15,129 nt of DNA from an uncultured Oscillospiraceae bacterium (GTDB lineage: Bacteria > Bacillota > Clostridia > Oscillospirales > Ruminococcaceae), in contig USNZ01000007.1 of the NCBI GenBank assembly GCA_900556255.1, positions 1-15,129 on the forward strand, given 5' to 3'. The notes beneath the pieces were generated by a model, which made no database searches, had not been told where the DNA came from, and saw only the letters and a program-made list of their open reading frames with translations. Shown here piece after piece: positions 5,939 through 12,684 of this stretch. Both the position numbers and the translations under genes were made by a program. Numbering within the stretch: the stretch's first letter is position 1; the number at the start of each line of letters is the position of its first letter.

Positions 5939-7159
5939 ATGAAAAACGTTCTGGTAGGTCAATCGGGCGGCCCCACCGCCGTCATCAACGCAAGCCTGGC
6001 CGGTGTGTACGAGACCGCCAAGGCCTGCGGCGCCCCCCGCGTGTATGGTATGCAGTACGGCATCGAGGGCGTTTTGAAGGGCAAGCTCATCGACCTGGAC
6101 GAAAAACTCGCCGACAAGATGGATATCGAGCTGCTCAAGCGCACCCCGTCCAGCTACCTCGGCTCCTGCCGCTGCAAGCTGCCCGACCCCAAGGTGGACG
6201 CTGCCCCGTTTGAAAAGCTGTTCCAAATTTTTGCCGAGCATGACATCGGCGCGGTGTTCTACATTGGCGGCAACGACTCGATGGACACCATCGCCAAGCT
6301 GTCGGTGTACGGCAGCGGCATCGGCAGCGATATCCGCTTTATCGGCGTACCCAAAACCATCGACAATGACCTGATGCTGACCGACCACACCCCCGGCTAC
6401 GGCAGCGCCGCCAAGTACATTGCCACCATCTTAAAGGAAGTCATCTGCGATTCCAGCGTGTACGACCTGCGCAGCGTCACGGTGGCGGAGATCATGGGCC
6501 GCCACACCGGTTGGCTGGCCGCCGCCGCCAGCCTGGCTGCCGGCCCCGACTGCGACGGCCCCGACCTGATCCTGCTGCCGGAGGTTCCCTTTGACGAGGA
6601 CGCCTTCCTGGCCAAGGTGGCCGAACTGGCGCAGACCCGCCACAACGTCATCATCGCCGCCAGCGAGGGCGTCAAGAACAAGGACGGCGTGTTCCTGTGC
6701 GATCTGGTTTCCACCGCCGGGCAGCTGGACGCCTTCGGCCACAAGGCCATCTTGAGTGGCACCAGCCGTTATCTGGCCGATCTGATCCGTGTGCGCCTGG
6801 GCTGCAAGACCCGCGCTATTGAATTTTCGACGCTGCAGCGCTGCGCCAGCCATCTGGCCAGCCGCACCGACATCACCGAGGCCTATCAGGTGGGCGGCGG
6901 CGCCGTGGAGGCTGCCGTGCGCGGCGAGACCGGCAAGATGTGCGCCATCAAGCGCGTGAGCGACCAGCCCTACCGTGTGGAGACCGAGATGGTCGATGTG
7001 ACGCAGGTCGCCAACTACGAAAAGAAGGTCCCTGCCGATTGGATCACCGAGGACGGTATGCACGTCAACGAAAACTTTGAGCGCTACGCCCGCCCGCTGA
7101 TCCAGGCTGAGCTGAACCCCATCTACATCAACGGCGTGCCACGCCACATCCACCTGTGA
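5939..7159 (+). CDS. pfp: 6-phosphofructokinase, pyrophosphate-dependent type
   Basis: This 406-aa enzyme phosphorylates fructose 6-phosphate in glycolysis and probably uses pyrophosphate. The N-terminal phosphate loop is GQSGGPTAVINAS (7-19). The donor site reads GGNDS (110-114) and the catalytic loop PKTIDND (138-144). Lys at the second position of that loop, where ATP enzymes have Gly (PGTIDND), is the marker of PPi enzymes. TPGYGSA (151-157) and EIMGRHTGW (184-192) complete the substrate site. Asn replaces the usual Asp of GGDDS, as in a known subgroup. AAGGAG precedes the ATG by 7 nt. A PPi-linked step is reversible and saves ATP, fitting a fermenting anaerobe. Its stop overlaps the next start by 4 nt. 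PPi use is a motif-based inference. Confidence 0.92.
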   Translation: MKNVLVGQSGGPTAVINASLAGVYETAKACGAPRVYGMQYGIEGVLKGKLIDLDEKLADKMDIELLKRTPSSYLGSCRCKLPDPKVDAAPFEKLFQIFAEHDIGAVFYIGGNDSMDTIAKLSVYGSGIGSDIRFIGVPKTIDNDLMLTDHTPGYGSAAKYIATILKEVICDSSVYDLRSVTVAEIMGRHTGWLAAAASLAAGPDCDGPDLILLPEVPFDEDAFLAKVAELAQTRHNVIIAASEGVKNKDGVFLCDLVSTAGQLDAFGHKAILSGTSRYLADLIRVRLGCKTRAIEFSTLQRCASHLASRTDITEAYQVGGGAVEAAVRGETGKMCAIKRVSDQPYRVETEMVDVTQVANYEKKVPADWITEDGMHVNENFERYARPLIQAELNPIYINGVPRHIHL

Positions 7160-7896
7160 GCGAGCCGCGGCCCCGCGTCTGGCAGGCGGACGCCCTGCGC
7201 GGGCTTGCCTTGCTGAATATGCTTGCCTACCATTTTATGTACGACTGGGTGTACATTTTTGGACAAAGCGCGCCGTGGTACAACATCAGTGCGCCCGGCT
7301 GCCATGCGTGGCAGCAGTATATCTGCCAGAGCTTTATCCTGCTGTCGGGTTACAGCTTTGCGTTTGCCCGCAAGCCGCTGAAAAACGCCGCCGTCGTGGG
7401 CGGGTGCGCCGTGCTGTTAAGCGCCGTGACCCTGCTGTTTTTGCCCGCGGAGGGGATATGGTTCGGCGTTTTGCACCTGAACGGCGCCGCGCTGCTGCTT
7501 ACCGCGCTTGTCCGCCCCGTCTTGCAGCGCATCCCCGCGCCCGCGGGCTTGGCCGGCTGCGCCGCGCTGTTTTTGCTGACGAACCAGCTGCCCTACGGCT
7601 TTTTGGGCTTTGAGGGGCTGCATCTCGCGGCCCTGCCGGCGGGGCTGTACCGCGCCAATTTGTGGTGGCTGGGGCTGCCGGATCTGACAAAATTTTCCTC
7701 GGCGGATTACTTTCCGCTGATACCGTGGCTGTTTTTGTTCTGGGCGGGGTTGTTTGCCGCGCGCCTTGTGCGACTTGCCCCCGCCGCACCGCCCGCCGTT
7801 TTGCGCCCGCTGTGCTTTGTGGGGCGGCACACCTTGGCGGTGTACATGCTGCACCAGCCGATTTTGTACGGGGCGCTGTGGGCAGTTTTCCACTAA
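7156..7896 (+). CDS. HGSNAT/DUF1624-type membrane acyltransferase
   Basis: This 246-aa polytopic membrane protein has about seven hydrophobic segments. The opening ADALRGLALLNMLAYHFMYD (11-30) is the signature of the heparan-alpha-glucosaminide N-acetyltransferase catalytic domain (PF07786), with a conserved D-x2-RG and a histidine at 26 proposed to carry or relay the acyl group. The C-terminal GRHTLAVYMLHQPILYG segment is also characteristic. Family members move acetyl groups across the membrane to a sugar, though bacterial substrates are mostly unknown. The start is GTG 7156, overlapping the pfp stop as GTGA, so translation is coupled. Pairing with a glycolytic enzyme has no obvious logic and may only be operon packing. 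No terminator is visible after it. Confidence 0.88.
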   Translation: MSEPRPRVWQADALRGLALLNMLAYHFMYDWVYIFGQSAPWYNISAPGCHAWQQYICQSFILLSGYSFAFARKPLKNAAVVGGCAVLLSAVTLLFLPAEGIWFGVLHLNGAALLLTALVRPVLQRIPAPAGLAGCAALFLLTNQLPYGFLGFEGLHLAALPAGLYRANLWWLGLPDLTKFSSADYFPLIPWLFLFWAGLFAARLVRLAPAAPPAVLRPLCFVGRHTLAVYMLHQPILYGALWAVFH

Positions 7897-7952
7897 AAAG
7901 CATAAAAATGTTAAAAAATTAAAAATAAACCCACTTTCGGCAAAAAATAAGG

Positions 7953-7982
7953 TTGACAGACCCCCTGTACTTATAGTATAAT
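7953..7982 (+). promoter_or_regulatory. Strong rpsU promoter with phased A-tracts
   Basis: Consensus TTGACA (7953-7958) and TATAAT (7977-7982) are 18 bp apart. Immediately upstream, A-tracts at 7895-7899, 7904-7908, 7913-7918, 7921-7925 and 7942-7947 form an AT-rich block, the first three spaced about 9-10 bp, as in an UP element or intrinsic bend. Confidence 0.85.
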
Positions 7983-8044
7983 TTCTGTTACTGGTTGATA
8001 TTTTGACCGGCAAACTCCTGTCTCAGGTCAAGGGAGGGAAAAAG

Positions 8045-8221
8045 ATGTCGGAGATCCGTGTCAAAGAGGGCGAGTCCCTCGAGAGCGCTCTGCGCCGTTT
8101 TAAGCGCAGCACTGCTCGCAGCGGCGTGTTAGCTGAGGTCCGCAAGCGCGAGGCTTATGAGAAGCCTTCCGTTAAGCGCAAGAAGAAGTCCGAGGCTGCC
8201 CGCAAGCGCAAGTTTAAGTAA
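8045..8221 (+). CDS. rpsU: 30S ribosomal protein S21
   Basis: This 58-aa basic protein binds the small ribosomal subunit near the 3' end of 16S rRNA and helps initiation. It begins [20 protein letters not shown], the hallmark of S21, and ends in a Lys/Arg-rich tail ([15 protein letters not shown]). The start is ATG 8045, with AGGGAGGG at 8031-8038; an in-frame start at 8003 would only extend it through the leader. It has its own near-consensus promoter and a strong terminator, so it is a single-gene unit. A TTGACC (8003-8008) and GGTCAA (8026-8031) pair ends right at the ribosome-binding site and might modulate translation. Confidence 0.97.
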   Translation: MSEIRVKEGESLESALRRFKRSTARSGVLAEVRKREAYEKPSVKRKKKSEAARKRKFK

Positions 8222-8243
8222 GAGTATCTTACAAGGAACGACT

Positions 8244-8287
8244 GTGCAGATCCACGCAAGTTGCGGGGGTCTGCACTTTTATTTTTT
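8244..8287 (+). terminator. rpsU rho-independent terminator
   Basis: GTGCAGATCC (8244-8253) pairs with GGGTCTGCAC (8267-8276), 10 bp with one wobble, followed by TTTTATTTTTT. Confidence 0.9.
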
Positions 8288-8302
8288 GTGGGCGGCACAA
8301 AA

Positions 8303-8352
8303 GGCTTCCCCCCTTGGGGGAAGCTGTCACCGCAGGTGACGGATGAGGGGAA
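8303..8352. repeat. Two-hairpin intergenic repeat
   Basis: CTTCCCCC-CTT-GGGGGAAG (8305-8323) followed directly by GTCACC-GCA-GGTGAC (8326-8340) and GGATGAGGGG. I recognise this double-hairpin layout as a common intergenic repeat of gut Clostridia, but cannot search to confirm. It has no coding content. Confidence 0.6.
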
Positions 8353-8378
8353 AAATTGCGGCTGTTGCAAAACTCCCC

Positions 8379-8405
8379 GGCGGGGTGGGGTCACCCCGCC
8401 CTACA
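8379..8405 (-). repeat. TGTAGGG-type hairpin repeat, short copy
   Basis: Read on the minus strand: TGTAGGGCGGGGTGACCCC and so on. The arms are GGCGGGGT (8379-8386) and ACCCCGCC (8393-8400). It resembles the end hairpins of the repeat at 2351-2486 and the core of copy B, but without the rest of the element. Confidence 0.5.
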
Positions 8406-8445
8406 TCGTGCTAAATAAAACCGTGCCGCTTGGCGGCACACCTTA

Positions 8446-8480
8446 TCCTAACTCCTAACTCCTAACTTTCAACTCCTAAC
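8446..8480. repeat. 7-bp tandem repeat (TCCTAAC)
   Basis: Five consecutive 7-bp units: three exact TCCTAAC (8446-8466), one TTTCAAC, one exact TCCTAAC. A further degraded unit may follow. It lies just before the yqeG ribosome-binding site. The rest of 8288-8504 holds a small GTGCCGC/GCGGCAC hairpin (8423-8439) and no gene. Confidence 0.8.
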
Positions 8481-8504
8481 TCTCCATTCCCCCGAGGTAT
8501 TTCT

Positions 8505-9014
8505 ATGATCTTAACGCCCGAATATGTTTTTCGCCGCATTGAGTCCATCACGCCGGAATTTCTGGCGCAGCACGGCATCACCGCGCTGGTGCTCGACGTG
8601 GACAATACCCTGACCGCCGACGGCAGCCAGGTGCTGGACGACTCGGTGCGCCAATGGCTGGATACCATGCGCGCCGCCGGCGTCAGCCTGACCATTGTGT
8701 CCAACAATACCGACAAGCGGGTGCGCCCGTTTGCGCAGCGTGTCGGGCTGGCGTATGTGCCGCTGGCGTGCAAGCCGTTTTCGTTGGGGCTGCGGGTAGC
8801 GCGCCGTCGTCTGGGCGTGGCCAAATCCCAGATGGCCATGGTCGGGGACCAGATCTTCACCGACCGCCTTGCCGCAGGGCTGTACGGCATCCCCTGCCTG
8901 TTTCTGCTGCCCCGCACCCCGCACGACAAAAACCGTGTGGTGCGCTTTAAGCGCAAATTTGAGCCGTACTGGCTGAACAAATTCTACCGAAACGGGGGAA
9001 AGATCCATGAATGA
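8505..9014 (+). CDS. yqeG: YqeG family HAD-IIIA phosphatase
   Basis: This 169-aa HAD-superfamily protein has no large cap domain. Motif I is DVDNT (31-35), motif II SNN (66-68), motif III Lys90 and motif IV GDQIFTD (114-120). The order, spacing and the VLDVDNTLT context are those of the YqeG group found across Firmicutes. These are putative phosphatases; the physiological substrate is not settled. GAGGT lies 6 nt before the ATG. I found no clear promoter in the repeat-rich gap upstream. It overlaps the next gene by 8 nt, implying coupled translation. Confidence 0.9.
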   Translation: MILTPEYVFRRIESITPEFLAQHGITALVLDVDNTLTADGSQVLDDSVRQWLDTMRAAGVSLTIVSNNTDKRVRPFAQRVGLAYVPLACKPFSLGLRVARRRLGVAKSQMAMVGDQIFTDRLAAGLYGIPCLFLLPRTPHDKNRVVRFKRKFEPYWLNKFYRNGGKIHE

Positions 9015-9861
9015 TACCCCAAAATTCGGCACGGCGGGGCTGTCCGATTCTTACGCCGCCAAGGGGTTTGACCCGCAAAAAATCGCCGCCTACACGGCGT
9101 CCTTCGGCCTGACCGCCTTCGAGTACCAGTGCGGGCGCGGCGTGCGCCTGGCACACGACAAGGCGCAGGCGCTGGGCAAGGCAGCCGCCGCACAGGGCAT
9201 TACCCTGTCCGTCCACGCGCCGTATTATATCAGCATGTCGGGTCTGGACGAAGAAAAACGTCTGCACAGCGTCGATTACCTGCTGCAAAGCTGCGCTTTG
9301 GTCAAGGCGCTGGGCGGGCGGCGGGTGGTGTTCCACCCCGGCAGCTGCGGCAAGCAAAGCCGCGAGGCCGCGCTGGAAAAGGCGCTGGACACCATGCGCC
9401 GCGCCGTGGCCGCCTGCGATGAGGCGGGCTACGGGGACTGTATCCTTTGCCCCGAAACGATGGGCAAGGTCAACCAGCTGGGCACCGTGGATGAGGTGCT
9501 GGCGCTCTGCGCGGTGGACGCGCGCATTACGCCCTGCATCGATTTCGGGCACATTTACGCGCGCAGCGGCGGCACGGAATTGACCGACACCGCCTCCTAC
9601 GCGGCGCTGCTGGACAAGCTGAGCGACGCCCTGGGCGATGACCGCGCCGTGCATTTTCACGCGCATTTTTCCCGCATTGCCTACACGGCGGGCGGCGAAA
9701 AATGCCACCTGACTTTTGCCGATACCGACTACGGCCCGCCCCATGCGCCGCTTTTGCAGCTGCTGAAGCAGCGCGGTCTGGCCCCGACCGTCATCTGCGA
9801 GTCCGCCGGTACGCAGGCCGAGGACGCCCAAAAGCTGGCGGCGGCCTTTGCCGCACTGTAA
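9007..9861 (+). CDS. Endonuclease-IV-like TIM-barrel protein
   Basis: This 284-aa protein has the AP endonuclease 2 / xylose-isomerase-like TIM barrel. Residues that would bind the trinuclear zinc site of endonuclease IV are in place: H70 (VHAPYY), H110 (FHPGS), E150 (PETMGK), D179 and H182 (DFGH), H217/H219 (HFHAH) and E265 (CESA). This favours repair nicking of abasic DNA, though many members of the superfamily are sugar isomerases. Length fits Nfo (about 280 aa). The D-x-H pair that Nfo has on strand 7 is not obvious here, which lowers the certainty for true Nfo. ATG 9007 has GGGGGAA 6 nt upstream and lies within the yqeG end. It is the last gene of that pair. Confidence 0.85.
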   Translation: MNDTPKFGTAGLSDSYAAKGFDPQKIAAYTASFGLTAFEYQCGRGVRLAHDKAQALGKAAAAQGITLSVHAPYYISMSGLDEEKRLHSVDYLLQSCALVKALGGRRVVFHPGSCGKQSREAALEKALDTMRRAVAACDEAGYGDCILCPETMGKVNQLGTVDEVLALCAVDARITPCIDFGHIYARSGGTELTDTASYAALLDKLSDALGDDRAVHFHAHFSRIAYTAGGEKCHLTFADTDYGPPHAPLLQLLKQRGLAPTVICESAGTQAEDAQKLAAAFAAL

Positions 9862-9908
9862 AAACCGCAAAAAATTAAAAAAACACCGCAAAAAGTCCCG
9901 CAAGGGGC

Positions 9909-9937
9909 TTGCAAAAAGGTCCGATATCCTGTAAAAT
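9909..9937 (+). promoter_or_regulatory. efp promoter with upstream A-tracts
   Basis: TTGCAA (9909-9914) and TAAAAT (9932-9937) are 17 bp apart. A-tracts at 9860-9864, 9869-9874, 9877-9883 and 9890-9894 lie upstream at roughly 10-bp spacing. An inverted repeat AAGTCCC-GCAA-GGGGCTT (9893-9910) abuts the -35 box. Confidence 0.75.
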
Positions 9938-9978
9938 AATTACAGGTATGTTTAATCTATTATTGGAGGAATTTTAAT

Positions 9979-10539
9979 ATGATTTCTGCAGGCGAATTCC
10001 GCAACGGCGTCACCTTTGAGCAGGACGGCCAGGTCCTTCAGGTCGTTGAGTTCCAGCACGTCAAGCCCGGTAAGGGCGCGGCCTTCGTGCGCACCAAGAC
10101 CAAGAACGTGATCACCGGTTCTGTTGTTGAAACCAGCTACAACCCGACCGCTAAGTTCCCTCAGGCTTTCATCGAGCGCAAGGAAGTCACCTACTCTTAC
10201 GAGGACGGCGACCTGTACCACTTCATGGACGTTGAGACCTACGACGATATCCCCGTAGGCGCCAACGATGTGCCCGACAACTTCAAGTTCTGCAAGGAGA
10301 ACGATACCTGCAAGCTGCTGAGCTACAAGGGCAAGGTTTTCAGCGTGGAAATCCCCAACTTTGTTGAGCTGGAAGTCACCGCCACCGAGCCCGGCGTCAA
10401 GGGCAACACCGCTACCAACACCCTGAAGCCCGCCACCGTCGAGACCGGTGCCGAGATCCGCGTGCCCCTGTTCATCAACGAGGGCGACAAGATCCGCATC
10501 GATACCCGCACCGGCGAGTATATGGAGCGCGTCAACTGA
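9979..10539 (+). CDS. efp: Translation elongation factor P
   Basis: This 186-aa protein enters the ribosomal E site and relieves stalling at consecutive prolines. It has three beta-barrel domains: a KOW-like N-domain (1-65) and two OB folds. The functional loop reads [10 protein letters not shown], with Lys32 at the residue that is modified in many bacteria. The C-terminal [14 protein letters not shown] is the EF-P signature. GGAGGA precedes the ATG by 8 nt. It has its own promoter and a terminator directly behind it. No EpmA/B/C-type modification gene is present in the window. Confidence 0.98.
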   Translation: MISAGEFRNGVTFEQDGQVLQVVEFQHVKPGKGAAFVRTKTKNVITGSVVETSYNPTAKFPQAFIERKEVTYSYEDGDLYHFMDVETYDDIPVGANDVPDNFKFCKENDTCKLLSYKGKVFSVEIPNFVELEVTATEPGVKGNTATNTLKPATVETGAEIRVPLFINEGDKIRIDTRTGEYMERVN

Positions 10540-10550
10540 TTTGGCTTTTT

Positions 10551-10586
10551 TGCCGGGTACTGGCTTGTGCCGTGCCCGGCATTTTT
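10551..10586 (+). terminator. efp terminator
   Basis: TGCCGGGTAC (10551-10560) pairs with GTGCCCGGCA (10572-10581), 10 bp with one wobble, followed by T5. It lies between efp and the next gene, whose own promoter I could not find, so partial readthrough is likely. Confidence 0.85.
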
Positions 10587-10614
10587 GTTCACAAAACAAT
10601 AGGGAGGCAACACT

Positions 10615-11055
10615 ATGGCTATGGATTTGAACGCAAAGGCCGCCTACATCCGCGGCTTGATGACCGGCATGGAATTTGACCCCGAAAGCAAAAACGGCAA
10701 GATCATTGCCGCCATGATGGATCTGCTGGAGGAAATGGCAGCCACCGTGGTCGAGCATGACGATGCGCTGGATCAGGTCTACGACGAGCTGGAAACGCTG
10801 GATCAGGACTTGGACGACGTGATCTCTGACGTGTACGAGCTGGAGGACGACGACGAGGACGACGAGGACGACGAGGACGACGAGGAGCCTGCCGACCTGT
10901 ACGAGGTCACCTGCCCCAACTGCGGCGCCGTTGTGACCGTGGACGAGGAAACCCTGCTGAGCCAGGACCTGACCTGCCCCAACTGCCACGCCGCCTTTGA
11001 TATTGAGATCAAGGACGAAGAGGACGAGGACGACAAGGACGACACGCAGGAATAA
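10615..11055 (+). CDS. CD1247-like acidic zinc-ribbon protein
   Basis: This 146-aa soluble protein has three parts. An N-terminal helical domain (about 5-75, AYIRGLMTGMEFDPESKNGK) matches the CD1247 N-terminal domain of Clostridia. Then comes an acidic spacer (77-91) made almost only of Asp and Glu. Last is a zinc ribbon with Cys100-x2-Cys103 and Cys121-x2-Cys124, and an acidic tail. Function is unknown; the zinc ribbon suggests binding to nucleic acid or protein, perhaps the transcription or translation machinery. GGGAGG lies 7 nt before ATG 10615. Residues 79-90 are four exact 9-bp DNA units (10849-10884), a slippage-prone tract. Its place downstream of efp suggests shared transcription by readthrough. 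Confidence 0.88.
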   Translation: MAMDLNAKAAYIRGLMTGMEFDPESKNGKIIAAMMDLLEEMAATVVEHDDALDQVYDELETLDQDLDDVISDVYELEDDDEDDEDDEDDEEPADLYEVTCPNCGAVVTVDEETLLSQDLTCPNCHAAFDIEIKDEEDEDDKDDTQE

Positions 11056-11082
11056 AACGCTGCATTTTGGGCGCGGGTGTGC

Positions 11083-11327
11083 GCGTGTCGGGACACCCGA
11101 CACGCACAAAGAAGGGGTTCGTCGCGGTGTGGCTGCGCCACGCTCCTGCACCCCTCCTTTGGATTCACCCTATCGCCAAAAATCACGTTCTCATGCCTAA
11201 AGGCGACTCGAACGCGATTTTTGACTCTAGCGGTATTTTCATCGTCGGCACATGTCCGCCGATGAAAATGGATGGAAAATTTACTGTTTCGACAGTCTGA
11301 GGGGGCCGCAAGGCCCCTTTTTGTTTT
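11083..11327 (+). ncRNA. Candidate structured RNA: chain of hairpins ending in a terminator
   Basis: Within 245 nt I count six stem-loops. GCGTGTCGGG-ACA-CCCGACACGC (11083-11105) is a perfect 10-bp stem. AGGGGT (11113-11118) pairs with ACCCCT (11150-11155) around a GTGTGGC/GCCACGC hairpin. CAAAAATCACGTTC (11177-11190) pairs with 11210-11223 over 14 positions with one mismatch. ATTTTCATCGTCGG (11235-11248) pairs with 11256-11269, again with one mismatch. ACTGT-TTCG-ACAGT (11283-11296) has a stable tetraloop. The last is the terminator. It could be a free small RNA, the 3' UTR of the gene before it, or a non-coding repeat. No promoter was found, so the RNA call is tentative. Confidence 0.4.
11302..11327 (+). 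terminator. Rho-independent terminator ending the hairpin chain
   Basis: GGGGCC-GCAA-GGCCCC followed by TTTTTGTTTT. Confidence 0.85.
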
Positions 11328-11370
11328 GCCGTTTTTTGGGGGCGGCAACACCGACATCTCCGCCCATTTG

Positions 11371-11397
11371 CAGGGGCGGGGCATGCCCCGCCCGCAG
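11371..11397. repeat. GC-rich palindrome, TGTAGGG-like hairpin
   Basis: GGGCGGGGC-AT-GCCCCGCCC (11374-11393) is a perfect 9-bp-arm palindrome preceded by TTTGCAG. It resembles the terminal hairpins of the repeats at 2351, 4945 and 8405 (TGYAGGG then an inverted repeat). The remaining bases up to 11441 hold nothing I recognise. Confidence 0.45.
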
Positions 11398-11441
11398 CAT
11401 AACGGCAACGCGAAAATTACGGGTCATTCCGTCGTAACGAC

Positions 11442-11470
11442 TTGACTTTTTTTCAACGATGCTTTATAGT
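11442..11470 (+). promoter_or_regulatory. Sigma-A promoter of the LysR gene
   Basis: TTGACT (11442-11447) and TATAGT (11465-11470) are 17 bp apart, about 50 bp upstream of the ATG. Confidence 0.75.
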
Positions 11471-11522
11471 TAAATAGGCAACTTTGTGTTGCAAAATTCT
11501 CAACCGGAAAGTGAACGTTTTT

Positions 11523-12386
11523 ATGGATACAGAACGCTGGCAGATTTTATGTAAGGCCATTGATTCGGGCAGCCTGCGCGGTGCCGCCGAGCAGATGGGC
11601 TATACCGTTTCGGGCATCAGCCGCAGCGTGGCCACCCTGGAGGCCGAGCTGGGCTTTTCGCTGCTGTACCGCGCCAAGACCGGCGTAAAACCAACGGCAG
11701 AATGTGAAAAACTGATGCCCGCCGTGCGTGAGCTTCTGTTTGCGCAGGAAAGTGTCGAGCAAACCGCCGCCCGCATCAAAGGGGCCGAGTACGGCACCAT
11801 CGTCATCGGCACGGCGTACAGCTGCTACTACCGCTGGATCAGCACCGTCACACAGGGGTTCCGCCAAAAGCACCCCGGGGTGCAGTTCTGCATGGTCAAC
11901 GGCAGCAGCTCGCAGCTGCACGACATGCTGATGCAGCATCGGCTGGATTTCTGCATCATCTCGGCGCGCGAGGGCGGCCACGACTGGTATCCCCTGTGCA
12001 ACGACCCGATGATGGCTATGGTCCCGGCGGCGCATCCGCTGGCAAAGCAAAAGACTGTGCCGCTGAAAGCCCTGGAAACCGAGCCTTTCATCGACACCTT
12101 TGCCGGGCAGGACAACGACAACGCCCGCATGTTTGAGCGTTGCGGCATCCACCCCAACACCCAGTACCAGAGCATGGACATTGACGCCACCTACGCCATG
12201 GTCGCGGCGGGGCTGGGCATCACGACAAACAACAACGTGAACTGCCGCGCGGTGGACAGTGCCATCCGCTTTTTGCCGCTGGACCCGCCCCAGACGGTGG
12301 AGATCGGCCTGGCCTGCGGCAAAACGATGCCCCCCGCCGGGGAGGCGTTTTTGCAGTACATCCTGCCCCAGCTGCCCAAAGAATGA
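11523..12386 (+). CDS. LysR-family transcriptional regulator
   Basis: This 287-aa DNA-binding regulator has an N-terminal winged helix-turn-helix (about 3-60; SGSLRGAAEQMGYTVSGISR is the recognition region) followed by the periplasmic-binding-protein-like effector domain starting near GTIVIGTAYS (91-100). Length is normal. The start is ATG 11523, where the LysR domain begins; the ribosome-binding site (GGAAAGTG) is weak and distant. Most LysR proteins control a neighbouring, often divergent, gene, but here no divergent gene exists and the flanks are terminators. Its target and ligand cannot be inferred. Self-regulation at the adjacent promoter is plausible. A strong terminator follows. Confidence 0.92.
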   Translation: MDTERWQILCKAIDSGSLRGAAEQMGYTVSGISRSVATLEAELGFSLLYRAKTGVKPTAECEKLMPAVRELLFAQESVEQTAARIKGAEYGTIVIGTAYSCYYRWISTVTQGFRQKHPGVQFCMVNGSSSQLHDMLMQHRLDFCIISAREGGHDWYPLCNDPMMAMVPAAHPLAKQKTVPLKALETEPFIDTFAGQDNDNARMFERCGIHPNTQYQSMDIDATYAMVAAGLGITTNNNVNCRAVDSAIRFLPLDPPQTVEIGLACGKTMPPAGEAFLQYILPQLPKE

Positions 12387-12391
12387 CAACC

Positions 12392-12425
12392 AAAACGCCC
12401 TGTGCCAAAGCACAGGGCGTTTTTA
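12392..12425 (+). terminator. LysR gene terminator
   Basis: AAAACGCCCTGTGC (12392-12405) pairs perfectly with 12410-12423 around a CAAA loop, ending in T5. The A-run on the left makes it usable from both sides. Confidence 0.92.
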
Positions 12426-12624
12426 CGTACATCTTACGGTTTGTTTCTTTTTTGCTGCGTCCCGCCAGCTTCAATCGGCAGCACACCACGGCGGCAGCGG
12501 CCATGGATGCGGCTTTTTCGGCAGACGCATAACTTACCCCTCAATTCCGCTGTCGATTAAAGCGGTTCTGTTTTTCCTCGCATTTTCAAAGATGCAGTCG
12601 AACACAAATGCACTCACCTTCGCA
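12426..12624. other. Intergenic region between two convergent terminators
   Basis: No supported gene. On the minus strand a 19-codon frame (12530-12471) has GAGGGG 7 nt before its ATG and codes for a proline-, tryptophan- and lysine-rich peptide. I see no promoter for it, so it is not annotated as a gene. Confidence 0.4.
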
Positions 12625-12625
12625 C

Positions 12626-12658
12626 AAAAAGCAGGGAGAGGCCGCAGCCTCTCCCTGC
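12626..12658 (-). terminator. Terminator of the amidotransferase operon
   Basis: On the minus strand GCAGGGAGAGGC-TGCG-GCCTCTCCCTGC is a perfect 12-bp stem, followed by T5. Confidence 0.93.
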
Positions 12659-12684
12659 AAAGTTCCTGCAACAGGCGGGATTTT

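Noticed and set aside
5054..6388. Open frame of 444 codons on the minus strand
   Set aside because: It is antisense to the HAD and pfp genes, whose catalytic motifs are intact; it is a GC-bias shadow.
8303..8480. Possible CRISPR array
   Set aside because: The repeats are of different types, and the tandem unit is only 7 bp with no spacers.
9893..9910. Hairpin AAGTCCC-GCAA-GGGGCTT as terminator of the TIM-barrel gene
   Set aside because: It has no T-run on the plus strand; the T-rich tail is on the minus strand, where no gene ends. It is kept only as an inverted repeat near the efp promoter.
10840..10890. Poly-serine stretch on the minus strand
   Set aside because: It is the reverse reading of the Asp/Glu repeat of the zinc-ribbon gene.
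9952..11151. Open frame of 399 codons on the minus strand
   Set aside because: It is antisense to efp and the zinc-ribbon gene and crosses the efp terminator; Val/Leu-rich without domain motifs.
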